A stretch of 64,000 nucleotides of DNA. Source: Imbricaverruca yamaguchii (taxonomy: Eukaryota; Arthropoda; Thecostraca; Neoverrucidae). Numbering within the stretch: the stretch's first letter is position 1; every line of letters starts with the position of its first letter. Shown here piece after piece: positions 43,963 to 54,609 of this stretch. Location of the stretch: contig JAOTOL010001570.1 in the NCBI GenBank assembly GCA_034440575.1, forward strand, positions 1,527,501 through 1,591,500, in the 5' to 3' direction. The position numbers and the translations under genes are program-made. The notes below the pieces were generated by a model. That model made no database searches and had not been told where the DNA came from. It was given only the letters and a program-made list of their open reading frames with translations.

Positions 43963-44335
43963 GCACTTCATCGTCTCGAGACATGCCACTCTCAGCGAGA
44001 AAGGCAGCACCTCAGCGTCGAGACAAGCCGCTCAGCGAGTAAAGTTGCACTTCAACGTCGAGGAAATCCGTTCAGCAAGTAAAGTGGCACTTCAACGTCG
44101 AGGAAAGCCGTTCAGCAAGTAAAGTGGCACTTCAACGTCGAGGAAATCCGTTCAGCAAGTAAAGTTGCACTTCAACGTCGAGGAAAGCCGTTCAGCAAGT
44201 AAAGTGGCACTTCAACGTCGAGGAAATCCGTTCAGCGAGTAAAGTTGCACTTCAACGTCGAGGAAATCCGTTCAGCAAGTAAAGTGGCACTTCAACGTCG
44301 AGGAAAGCCGTTCAGCAAGTAAAGTGGCACTTTAT
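43963..44335. repeat. 40-bp minisatellite, ~9 units
   Basis: Units 'gtaaagtggcacttcaacgt' then 'cgaggaaagccgttcagcaa'. Two variants (tggc/ttgc and aagcc/aatcc) alternate, suggesting an 80-bp higher-order period in the middle. Confidence 0.94.
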
Positions 44336-45060
44336 CGTGCAGCGGGATCCCTGGTTAGGTTAGGCTGCCTAGGCTCTAGGCTACCTGAGCTCTGGGCCGT
44401 CCACCGCCCAATGCGTGTAAGCCCCGTCTCGCATCATGGAAATTTCGCCACAGATAGAAGCAAACAACAGTCGGTCACATTCCCGTATTGCTCATTCAAT
44501 TCTGAATTGTCGACTGCCCGGTCATTTCCACACCCCATCGACAGCTCGTGCATCGTTGTCAGGAAGCAGAATCGACCTGCCGTCACGCGGCATGAAGGCT
44601 GCCCACCTCATGTCATCCGGCCTCTACCCCCAAGCGACGTCGCGCTGCTATCGAGCGCACGCGAGGTCGTGACGTTCAATCCTCATCGTTATAAGAATCC
44701 CGTGATCGTCCAGCCACAGGTTTCTGTGACGTCATTTGACCTATTCGAGGCTGGCCGGGCGACGATAATTATGACATCTTATGACATTTCTGTTCTTTGG
44801 ATTCATCCATCCTGCCCGCAGTATTTACTCTTCAATCCGTCGGATCTTCTTCCTCCGGCGCCGCTTCGGTCGCAGCGAGTCAATCCCAAACCGTGTGCGT
44901 GGCGACGCCGGAAGCCCGTAACGAGACAGCCGCGAAAAACACCTCGCAACAACGCCGGCGCGGCAAAAGTCACGGGCGGGCTGAGCGAATGGTGGTGCCG
45001 GCCCGCTGCCAACGTCGTAAACAGTCATCGGAAGCGGGCGCGGTCGTGCGGGAGGCGATC
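44336..45060. other. No gene; part of a dispersed repeat
   Basis: Positions 44695-44760 share about 90 bp with 41204-41270. A 462-codon plus frame (44324-45712) is open only because the satellite at 45061 lacks stops in this frame. Confidence 0.45.
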
Positions 45061-45652
45061 GGGGCGGCCACACCGCGTCCAGCTGCGTGCCGGGGGACGG
45101 ACACACCGCGTCCAGCTGCGTGCCGGGGGGGCACTCACTGCGTCCAGCCGCGTGCCGGGGGGGGGACGGACACACCGCGTCCAGCCGCGTGCCGGGGGGG
45201 GACGCACCGTCCAGCCGGTCCAGCGGACCGCGTCCAGCCGCGTGCCGGGGGGGGGGCACTCACCGCGTCCAGCTGCGTGCCGGGGGGGGGACGGACACAC
45301 CGCGTCCAGCCGCGTGCCGGGGGCACTCACCGCGTCCAGCCGCGTGCCGGGGGGGGGAAGCGCCAGCCACTCACCGCGTCCAGCTGCGTGCCGGGGGGGG
45401 GACGGACACACCGCGTCCAGCCGCGTGCCGGGGGGCCCACTCACCGCGTCCAGCCGCGTGCCGGGGGGGCCTCACCGGGGACGGGGGACACACCGCGTCC
45501 AGCCGCGTGCCGGGGGGGCACTCACCGCGTCCAGCCGCGTGCCGGGGGGGGGGGGGACGGACACACCACGTCCAGCCGCGTGCCGGGAGGGGGGACGGAC
45601 ACACCGCGTCCAGCCGCGTGCCGGGGGGGCACTCACCGCGTCCAGCCGCGTG
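45061..45652. repeat. G-run-containing minisatellite, ~17 units
   Basis: The core 'caccgcgtccagccgcgtgc' then 'cggggggg' alternates between 'acggacaca' and 'cact' linkers. G-runs of 5-13 occur in each unit, so several G-quadruplexes could form on plus. Unit length varies with G-run length, which makes frames shift between units. Confidence 0.94.
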
Positions 45653-46008
45653 CCACATTATCATATGGTCACGGATACTAGTAGAATAGAAGAAAGTAGC
45701 ATAGTAGAATAGTTCGCCATTATCCGTGATATTGTTCAGACGACAACCCCGGCCATCCATTATGGGTACAACTAAACACCACAAAAATGCACCAGAGCTC
45801 GCCTCAACAGACTCGCCGACACACACAACTTAACCGTTAACCGGAGCAAATGCTGGCAGCGCCACATACAAACCACAGCGCCTGCATCAGCAAAGCACCA
45901 TACCTGACACCGCCTGCTTCCTTCCATTTCCTTTCGGCCTACGCCCGAGTTTGGAAGCTGCCGCGGACCGTATTGTCAGTGGCCAAACCGCAGTCACTAT
46001 CACTCTAT
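45653..46008. other. No gene recognised
   Basis: Short unique-looking flank between the G-rich satellite and the SINE. 'tagtagaatagaagaaagtagcatagtagaatag' (read as two overlapping 'tagtagaatag' words) lies at 45680-45711. Confidence 0.4.
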
Positions 46009-46165
46009 GGGGGCGAGTAGTCTAGAGGGAGGGTGCCCGTCTCCCAACCGAAAGGTTGTGGGTTCGAACCCCACCTGTCGCTACTCTTCCGCGACAAATC
46101 GACGTAGGTGGCTGCCGACGCTGGCCGACCCAGCAGTCGACGCCCCGTGAAGCAGATAACCACCG
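46009..46165 (+). mobile_element. SINE family B, divergent 3' part
   Basis: Head 'ggcgagtagtctagagggag' and B box 'gggttcgaaccc' are well kept. The body ('gcgacaaatcgacgtaggtg') differs from other copies, so this may be a subfamily. Confidence 0.88.
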
Positions 46166-46261
46166 ATTATGTAGTTTGTGTAGATTATGTAGATTAAATA
46201 GCCACCAGTATGAGGTTCAGTCCGCTGGAACCATAGACAGGTGGGCAGAACAGCAACCCCG

Positions 46262-47215
46262 CAACACCTCGAGCACAGCGGTCATATTGACCTCACAGCA
46301 GCATACACAGCGGTCATATTGACCGCACAACAGCATACACAGCGGTCATATTGACCGCACAACAGCATACACAGCGATTATATTTACTGCACACCAGCAT
46401 GCACAGCGGTCATATTGACCGCACGAGATACACAGCGGTAGGCATAACAGCGGTCATATTGACCGCACAACAGCATACACAGCGGTCATATTGACCGCAC
46501 AACAGCATACACAGCGGTATATTTACTGCACACCAGCATGCACAGCGGTTATATTACCGATCACAACAGCATACACAGCGGTCATATTGACCGCACAACA
46601 GCATACACAGCGGTCATATTGACCGCACAACAGCATACACAGCGGTCATATTGACCGCACAACAGCATACACAGCGGTCATATTGACCGCACAACAGCAT
46701 ACACAGCGGTCATATTGACCGCACAACAGCATACACAGCGATTATATTTACTGCACACCAGCATGCACAGCGGTAATATTAACTTCACCGAAGCATGCAC
46801 AGCGGTTATATCGGCGGCATAGAAGCACACACACCGGTTATATCGACTGCACAGCAGCACACAGCGGTCATATCGACTGCACAGCAGCATACACAGCGGT
46901 CATATTGACTGCACAACAGCATGCACAGCGGTCATATTGACTGCACAGCAGCTACAGCGGTCATATTGACCGCACAACAGCATACACAGCGATTATATTT
47001 ACTGCACACCAGCATGCACAGCGGTAATATTAACTTCACCGAAGCATGCACAGCGGTTATATCGGCGGCATAGAAGCACACACACCGGTTATATCGACTG
47101 CACAGCAGCATGCACAGCGGTCATATCGACTGCACAGCAGCATACACAGCGGTCATATTGACTGCACAGCAGCATACACAGCGGTCATATCGACTGCATA
47201 GCAGCACACACACCA
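46262..47215. repeat. ~31-32 bp satellite with palindrome GCGGTCATATTGACCGC
   Basis: Units read 'acagcggtcatattgaccgc' then 'acaacagcatac'. About a dozen units carry the exact palindrome GGTCATATTGACC (first at 46280-46292, next at 46312-46324). Others carry decayed forms (gattatatttactgc, ggtaatattaacttc). A ~210-bp higher-order block starting near 46737 reappears near 46977. Confidence 0.95.
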
Positions 47216-48375
47216 GTGTCTTAAAATTACTTTTGCAGTACCTGTGCGGATGAAAAACAGAATCACTTTGAGATAGTGAAAGATGAAAAATGCTGAATAG
47301 ATGCATCATGATGAAAACCCAGATTGCGTCATCATACTAATAAAACAAACACATGGCCAGAGTAGCAAACATAATCATACAAATTTGGACAAATTGTATG
47401 TTGCGTCCACTCTTCCTGAACCACATTATTGAGGTCAGTACCTTCACATGCGTCTCATTTTGTTTCTCCCTTTCTTTATTGATTTCATGAATGTTGCGCG
47501 GTGCTTCAAATGAAACAGGTAATTCCATTGTTTGGTACTTCTTCACATTAATCTTGCCACACATGGCGGAAGGACACCTGTGCACCACCCTATCAAAGAC
47601 CTACATTGCACGTTATACTTGGAAGTGTTTGTTTCACCTGTGCATGCCGGGTGCTTGATGGCTGCGGTTTTCCCCAATGTGTATGATGGCAGACCGTGAT
47701 GCGTACAAAGGTACAAAGGTAAATCCCTGTTTTTCTGAAGAGCTTGAGTAAAGGATGATTTTAGTTCAAATCAGACTATCTATGCTGGTGATGCCCCATC
47801 ACCTTGCTCCAAATACCTCCTGCATTAGCTGATAATTACTTGGGTTTGGCCAATGCCATGATTCAGCCCTTAAGTGTGTCAGCTCAGCTGAATTTCTGGT
47901 TATGCTACAGCTTCACATGTTTTTTTTAAAGATGCATGCTATGAGTTTGTATTTTATGGATTCATGCATATTCATAGATTGCTGCACTTGTGTTCATGCT
48001 ATTTAATCCTTTGCATTGTGAGGATACACTGTGAACTTCATGCCTAGCTTCATGAAGATACACAGCTAGTCCATTATACAATAATTTTCAGCCTGCCAGG
48101 AACATCTTCACTACAGGTCCATCAGGTTTTGTCATGATATGCATTTGTCTCAAAGACCATTCTATATTCACCTGAGAATGAGACTATTGATGCCTGCTGG
48201 AAAAACAAAAGACAAGGATGAAAACATTGCAAACATGCACTTTATTTCCATCACAACAACCACCATCTGTGTTTGTAGTATGTTTATGAAAAGGTGAAAG
48301 TCATCACCAAGGATGAAACCTAAAACTTCCATTAACTGTGACTTTCCTTGCAAAATGACGATTTTTTCATTAACA
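47216..48375. other. Non-satellite spacer, possible inserted element
   Basis: This 1.16-kb A/T-richer segment separates two blocks of the same satellite. Its start and end resemble 22035 and 22262-22290, so it may be an unnamed transposon inserted into the array. No transposase or RT frame was seen. Terminal repeats were not resolved. Confidence 0.45.
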
Positions 48376-48655
48376 CACCGGTCATATCGGCAGCACACCA
48401 GCATACACAGCGGTAATATTAACTTCACCGAAGCATACACAGCGGTTATATCGACTGCATAGCAGGATACACAGCGGTTATATCGACTGCACAGCAGCAT
48501 ACACACCGGTTATATCGACTGCACAGCAGCATACACAGCGGTCATATCGACAGCACAGCAGTATGCACAGCGGTCATATCGCCTGCACAGCAGTATGCAC
48601 AGCGGTCATATCGACTGCACAGCAGTATACACAGCAGGCTATGTCGACTGCACGC
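48376..48655. repeat. Second block of the 31-32 bp satellite
   Basis: Units 'acagcggtcatatcgactgc' then 'acagcagcatac'. The exact palindrome is lost here (tatcgactgc instead of tattgaccgc). Confidence 0.93.
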
Positions 48656-49329
48656 CAGCACGCACCAAGCACACATTCAGCGAGCATGTCAGAACTTCGT
48701 TCGGCTCCCTGATGAATTCCGCGAAACCATTTGGACAACGCGTCGAGCGAACGCACAAAAGTAGCCGAAAGTAGCCGAAAGTAGCCGAACGCCTCAAACA
48801 CTCAACGGCTGCAAACTTATCAAGGTCACAAGCCGACGCACCACAAAGCAATTCAGCGACCTTTATGGTAAGCTTCACGTTCTCACTAAATACATTCAGT
48901 ATTTACTCTGCTTCCAAACACCCGGTTATAAAGTTTTGCAAGTCATAAAGTGTTCAAACTTCATCAGAGACACAGGGCCAGTCTGGGTGTAAATTGAAGA
49001 TATGTCAGCATGGGCAAAAAGATACTCAGCTTTCCAACCAATACTATATCTTAAATTGTAAAGGAGCTACCTACCAACATCCTACTCACTCACGAATGCC
49101 CATCCACCCACCTATCCACCTCAGCATATCCCAAATTCACTTGATCTCGCGTAGCAGGCTTGGATCCGGTGACTGACACCCCGAATCTATGCCATGTTCC
49201 CGTTCCAAGGCATCCATCTACCCCAACTGCTCTAGCAACATTCACCTGATATTGCATAACACACTCCTCCACACCCATGCCCCATCAATAATTGTCAAAC
49301 TCCGTCCATGTCCGCTTAAAGGAGTCAGT
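48656..49329. other. No gene recognised
   Basis: 'aagtagccgaaagtagccga' (48761-48790) is a short 10-bp tandem repeat. The rest is unique-looking. Confidence 0.4.
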
Positions 49330-50440
49330 GTGCACCTATAAGCATAAATAGCACGCCATTCACCATTAATTAGAACTCAAAAATAAGATTATCAAACCCC
49401 TCATAAAAACTTTCCACCCAATCCTTAAATGCATGCAATGGGGATTCCCCAGGACAACAGCAGGCAGCCTATTCCATTGATTTACAACCATTTCACTGAA
49501 AATCTGCTTGCGCTCAACCACCCTTCACCTTTAATTGTCTAGCCTAATTGATGACCCGTATGTGATGCTCTAAATAGAAGAGCATCATTCAGATTTGCCT
49601 GGTCCAATCCTTTAACGATTTGATGCATTTAAGCCATGCATTTAAGCCCTTAATCTCCTATGCTTGACCGAAAATATCTCCGATGATATCAGTAGTTTTT
49701 CCATGTTCTAATCCACCTTGTCCATTCATGAGTCTAGTGGCTTTGCGCTGCACTCTTTCTAGTATATCTGCATCTATTTCTAAGTCAGGGCTATATGCCC
49801 GTACAGAATGTTCCATATGGGGTGATATATTTAGCTAAGTGTAGCCTCTTCATGACTTCCTTCCTCTTGTACCTCACACTCATACTAATGATTCCCAGCA
49901 TTCTGATTACCCTGTTCCTAGCTGAGGTGCATACTTTTTCTTCTCAAAGTTCGTTTGAAACCAACTCATACAAGTCCCTTGCATCCTTTGTGGCATTCAG
50001 TTCTACTTCCTGCTTTGATTGTCTGCTTCTGTCGTAAATACTCAATTAACTCCAGTAGGCTAGCTAAACAACAACATTCAAATCAAACTATACGTTCAGT
50101 ATCCCTTAACACGTTGTGCCTATCTAGATGTGTCCGAACAGTCTCTGTCACCTGTTCTTACTGGTACCTTGCAATCTAGTGAGGTCAAACTGGCTGACCT
50201 GTAGATTTATAAACACTTCATATTCCTCTTTTTGAAAATGGATAATATATTTGAATTTTGCCAGTCTTCAGTTGCTTCAGAATACTGCATAGATCGCCTA
50301 AAAATGAAACCCATCCAGCAGGCAATATAATATCCTCCGTGGTTTTCAATGTACCCGAGTTCTCTTTTGCAAATCCTAAGGAAAATTTGTCTTTGGGGAC
50401 TCGACTATATCGCGCTTATCCATCACTATTTCACTACCAC
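49330..50440 (-). pseudogene. CR1/L2-like LINE, internally deleted, decayed
   Basis: On the minus strand, pieces of a non-LTR RT occur in order. A segment near 50250-50440 reads GDLCSILKQLKTGKIQ then PFSKRG, resembling the usual 'LK.GKVP..W..A.V.PIFKKG'. Near 50090-50190 it reads SASLTSLDCKV, then TETVRTHLDRHNVL. The central catalytic part is missing. Near 49850-49715 it reads PHMEHSVRAYSPDLE, then DADILERVQRKATRLMNG. Near 49620-49480 it reads GLDQANLNDALLFRASHTGH and RKQIFSEMVVNQWNRLP. Frames differ between pieces and stops are frequent. The assignment relies on this collinear order. Confidence 0.8.
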
Positions 50441-50847
50441 CTCCAGTGGCCCTACACCACATTTGTATGCTTCAATTTGTAGAGGCTAAAGTACCTCTTA
50501 GCGTTGCATGCAAAACGTTTTCGAGCTAATTTAATTTCAGGTAATATTTTAGATGCTCCAACTCACCTAACTTCATTTCTAGCTATCCGGCATAGCTATT
50601 CATGAAGGCCCACGTACCCTCCCTCCCCACCCCTCCCCATTCTGCCCAACAGATATTTGAACCAGACATCCCTTCCGGTGGAAAAGGCACCCTTCAGTAT
50701 GCTCGAGTGCGCTCACCCGCTAACCCAGCACAACGAATCTGTTTGCCGAAGGCACCCCTCCGAATAAAAGTGCACCCCCCCCCCCACACACACACACCCG
50801 TGACCATGGGAATTGCTGGAACAGGTCCTGCCCTCGTCATGCACCAC
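50441..50847. other. No gene recognised
   Basis: Pyrimidine-rich with C11 and (CA)5 runs at about 50777-50797. It ends where the 47-bp satellite begins. Confidence 0.4.
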
Positions 50848-51530
50848 CATTGCGCACCTCGGCAACGTCCACCCCTGCCCTGGTTACACACCACCACTGC
50901 GAACTCCGACAACGTCCACCCCTGCCCTGGTTACACACCACCACTGCGAACTCCGACAACGTCCACCCCTGCCCTGGTTACACACCACCACTGCGAACTC
51001 CGACAACGTCCACCCCTGACCCCTGGTTCACCATGCACCACTAGTGGTCACTACTAGATGTACCCCAACAATGTCCACCCTGCCCTCACCACGCACCACC
51101 ACTGCGCACCCCGACAACGTCCACCCCTACCCTCACCATGCACCACTAGTGTGTACCCCAACAATGTCCACCCTGCCCTCACCACGCACCACCACTGCGC
51201 ACCCCGACAACGTCCACCCCTACCCTCACCATGCACCACTAGTGTGTACCCCAACAACGTCCACCCCGCCTTCACCACGCAGCACCGCTGCGCACCCCGG
51301 CAACGTCCACCAGTGTCCCTCACCCCTGCCCCTGACCCTCACCACGCACCACTACTGTGTACCCCAACAACGTCCACCCCTGCCCTGGTTACACACCACC
51401 ACTGCGAACTCCGACAACGTCCACCCCTACCCTCACCATGCACCACTAGTGTGTACCCCAACAACGTCCACCCCGCCCTCACCACGCACCACCACTGCGC
51501 ACCCCGACAACGTCCACCACTCACCACTCA
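50848..51530. repeat. 47-bp minisatellite passing into a ~93-bp higher-order array
   Basis: 50848-51015 repeats 'ctccgacaacgtccacccct' then 'gccctggttacacaccaccactgcgaa' as a 47-bp period. From 51050 a dimer alternates 'gcgcaccccgacaacgtcca' and 'gtgtaccccaacaatgtcca' half-units. The 47-bp form returns at 51370-51420, so unit types have been exchanged. Confidence 0.93.
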
Positions 51531-51898
51531 AACATGCACCACAGCCACAGCAACCTCACCAATCACAATTGGTCAATGCACACCCTGAAACACAATCACC
51601 CTTAGTAGCATGGCACAGTATAGCCGAAGCTGCCGGCGCGCCAAAAATCCCAATTATACACACGCACTCAATTACCCACGACAAACAAGTACGATAACAC
51701 CTGGCATCACGCACACACGCACGCACGCACCTACCCGTCATTGGGCCCAGCTGGGGTCCAGCTCACCCTGCCACAAACCTATCGACCAGCCGGCCGGCTG
51801 GCTCACCAACTGATTCATCAGCTGGCTGCACGACGCCTGCCGGCGCCACGTACAGCACCGCGTACCACAGGAGCACGAGGAGGAGCACGCCCTGTGCT
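51531..51898. other. No gene recognised
   Basis: 'cacacgcacgcacgcac' microsatellite at about 51713-51730. 'agccggccggctggct' is a short palindromic stretch at 51789-51804. Confidence 0.4.
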
Positions 51899-52500
51899 TT
51901 AGTGGGCATATGTCAGGCCACATTTGGAATACTGCATCCAAGCTTGGTCTCCTAGCTATGAAAGAGTGTTGACTTTTAGAGAGAGTACAAGAGGGCTACA
52001 CAAATGGTTAATGGTAGAAGCAACCTGGTATATGAGGAAAGATTGAAGAAATCCGGTATGTTTTCACTTAGATATAGGAGGCTGAGAGAAGATCTCATCG
52101 TGGTCTTTGAATTTGTCCATGGCCTGGAGAAGGAATATCTTGTGGAAATGTTTGAATTGAACACAAATTATGCAATTAGAGGTCATCAACTTAAAATTAA
52201 AGTTAACCACAGCAGGACAAGGTTAAGACAGTCTTTCTTCACCAACAGGGTGGTCGAACAGTGGAACCAGCTGCCAGAAACCATTGTCAGTAGCAGCACA
52301 TTGAACGTCTTTAAAAACAGTATAGACAATCATTATAAGAATAGAGGGCTTGCTTTTCAGTATTCCAGGGAGGGCTCATCGACGGATTTGGTGGGCAACT
52401 GGTTGAGTGTACAGAGTGCAACCAAGAAGGGCCCTTGTGGCTCATAGTTGCACTAATCTTTTGTGTCTTTATGCCTTTATGTCTTCATATCTGCATATGT
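51899..52500 (+). pseudogene. CR1/L2-like LINE, 3' end, best-preserved copy
   Basis: The frame begins with RT C-terminal residues AYVRPHLEYCIQAWSPSYER near 51905. After a frameshift, it continues open from 52004 to 52447: LRYRRLREDLIVVFEFVHGL, RTRLRQSFFTNRVVEQWNQL, SSTLNVFKNSIDNHYKNRGL, ending GPCGS. The 3' UTR 'gggcccttgtggctcatagt' and a 'tttatgcctttatgtcttca' tail match the copy at 40600. Catalytic motifs are absent because of 5' truncation. Confidence 0.92.
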
Positions 52501-53569
52501 ATATAGCAACAGATAAGCATATATATGTATGCATCAGCGATGCCAAGTTGCTGAATCGGTAGCAATAGTTTCAGTGGAGCATTTTTTCGAAGGATGTTCC
52601 TGCGATCAAAGGAGATCGAGCCATGGCATCAGGAAGCGCACGTTCGGTTTGCTTTCCCACGTCTCCACTTGATTCTTTTCCGACGCAGTTGGCAGTGAAC
52701 TCACCAGCTCGCAGTTGTACTCATCTTTTATGTTTTGATGTCTGTATGTCCTTATGTGGTCCAGCGTGTCAATCAGTTGTTCTCCCGGGCAGCGGCGGAT
52801 ACAGGACGGGGGCACTGGACGCATGTGTCCCCATTTCATGGAAGGATGGCGCCCTCCGACTGGGAAAAGACGCGCCTTCAAGAGGCTGAAGAAGTATGAT
52901 TCCCGCTTAACTAATTTTTTATCCAAGAAGTGCACCTGATATGAGATGAATTAGCTCTTCAGCATAGTTCAGTGCACCCTCTCCGCTGAACGGATTTTGA
53001 GCCGAAGGAGCACATTCGGACAGAAAATGTCCCATGGAAAGACTGGATGGGTTCCTGCTCTCATAACGTAGCCTAATCGACTACGGACCTCATCACCAAC
53101 CATCATAACCATCATCGCCAACACACCACTGGCCAGATCACGAAAACGATCGACGAAGCCGCTAGGAGCTGCGAAAGTTCATGAATTGTTTAAAAATGGT
53201 TATCCCAGAAATGTTATTACGATATGTGTATGGTTTTCGTGCGGCACTTTTTTGTACTACGGAAACCCCTACAACACCATCAGCATCTCAGTTTTCAGCA
53301 GATATCTCCAGAACTCAGAAGCACAGGATATTTTCAAAATAATTTCAGTGTTTGTTTTCTTTTTGTAATTGTATTAACATACTCATATGTACAATTACTG
53401 ATGCAATTAGCGAATAAAGGAGAGTATGGAGTTCATGACAGGACATCTCAGGCCCAAATGGCACCTCCCTTTCCGGCGACAAAGTATTCACGACAGGACG
53501 TATGTACTAAGGACTATAAACGTTCCTCTATAAATGCGATGGAAATCGAACATTTCCCCAAGATATTCC
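52501..53569. other. No gene; short LINE-tail-like and hAT-end-like pieces
   Basis: 52705-52757 resembles the 3' end of the LINE just upstream ('cagttgtactcatcttttat', 'gtctgtatgtccttatg'). 52790-52815 reads 'gcagcggcggatacaggacg', like a hAT-type terminus without a partner. Neither supports a complete element. Confidence 0.4.
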
Positions 53570-53719
53570 TTCTCCATGGCCTGGAGAAGGAATATCTTGT
53601 GGAAATGTTTGAATTTAACATTAATTATGCAATTAGAGGTCATCAATTCAAAATTAAAGTTAACCACAGCAGGACAAGGTTAAGACAGTCTTTCTTCACC
53701 AACAGGGTAATAGAACAGT
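53570..53719 (+). pseudogene. CR1/L2-like LINE fragment, cut by Penelope-like piece
   Basis: Encodes GLEKEYLVEMFEFNINYAIR and RTRLRQSFFTNRVIEQ, almost identical to 52115-52265. It stops abruptly at about 53719, where the inverted-repeat element starts. Confidence 0.9.
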
Positions 53720-53985
53720 TGCGTGCGAAGAAATATACGACCTTCAATATACCAGGAGGTACTGAGTTTACATCAAAAGTAACCTTAGGGATTATGCTAT
53801 GTTACTCAACGTTCGGCCAGGGGCGATCGTCAGGGGTCCACGTTGAGTAATATAGAATAATCCCTAAAGTTACTTTTGATGTAAACTCAGCACCTCCTGA
53901 TATGTTGAAGGTCGTACATTTCGTCTCACGCAATGTCTAAAACCCAGGAGCACTTAAGAGCCATTCTTCGTTGTATTAAACGAGA
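53720..53985. mobile_element. Penelope-like terminal unit in head-to-head inverted copies
   Basis: The left arm (53720-53822) and right arm (53841-53932) are inverted copies of a unit containing 'cgttgagtaatatag', 'cataatccctaa', 'cttttgatgtaaactcag', 'cacctcctg' and 'cgtctcacgca'. The right arm continues 'aaacccaggagcac' to 'cgttgtattaaac' (53985). The centre, read on minus, has CCTGACGATCGCCCCTGGCC then GAACGTTG. This is a decayed form of the CTGATGA...GGCCGAAACG motif of the copy at 57856. Confidence 0.65.
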
Positions 53986-53991
53986 GAGATA

Positions 53992-54609
53992 TCCACTATA
54001 TAAAGGGCGAGTTTTGTTTGGATCTCTTTCCTGATTGGTCGACACACCGACACACTGACACACAACTTCGACCAATCAGCGTCGAGTATTCCTGTGACGT
54101 CACAACAATATACGATGTCCGCGATGACTCATCAATACTACCTCAGTCGCCGTGTGACAGTGGTGGCGATTGCATGTGTCCGTCCGCGAAGTGACGCGAC
54201 AATGATAAAACGACAGAAACCAATGCCTAAGGATGATACATCATCTGCGAAACGTAACAGGGCTCATCGCGAACGCGAGACTGATAACCAACGAGAACAG
54301 CGTTTGACTGAGAGACGAGAGAGGCAGGCTGTATTGCGTAAAAAAGAAACACCACAGCAACACAAATTACCAAACTACCAAAATCCAAAGTGGCTGAGCC
54401 AGCGAGCTATACTGGCACCGAAAAATGACCAGGTAGCCAACACCAACCTGAAACTGCTGAAACTCCAACCGGGAACACCGGTGGGGTACAAGTCGGTAGA
54501 CATCATGCCCGAGGCGTCCAACTACCCAACTGAGTTTCTCAACTCACTCGAACCACCCGGTCTGCCGCCACACAACTTAGTTCTGAAGCAACATTACGCA
54601 AGTGCCTGA
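53992..54609 (+). pseudogene. Helitron-like ORF with large in-frame internal deletion
   Basis: A 164-codon frame runs from ATG 54115 to the stop ending 54609 (a second in-frame ATG is at 54202). Its first half (RERETDNQREQRLTERRERQ, then AVLRKKETPQQH) is the basic, Arg/Glu-rich leader common at the N-terminus of animal Helitron proteins. Its second half (NPKWLSQRAILAPKNDQVAN, GTPVGYKSVDIMP, NYPTEFLNSLEPPGLPPHNL) is the C-terminal part of the Pif1-like helicase domain. Everything between, including the HUH replication domain and helicase Walker motifs, is missing, yet the join is in frame. A TATA-like 'ctatataaagggcgag' lies upstream at 53996. A 5'-TC terminus may be at 53992. No 3' CTRR hairpin end was identified. 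Confidence 0.8.

Noticed and set aside
44324..45712. A 462-codon plus-strand frame, one of the longest in the window
   Set aside because: Its second half is the G-rich satellite and other frames are open there too. The first half has no domain and overlaps a dispersed repeat.
46262..47215. CRISPR-like array of palindromic repeats with spacers
   Set aside because: Units are contiguous with no unique spacers, the genome is clearly eukaryotic, and there are no cas genes.
52790..52815. hAT-type terminal motif 'gcagcggcggatacagg'; similar words at 55473, 60825 and 62150
   Set aside because: No matching inverted end or 8-bp duplication was found for any of them.
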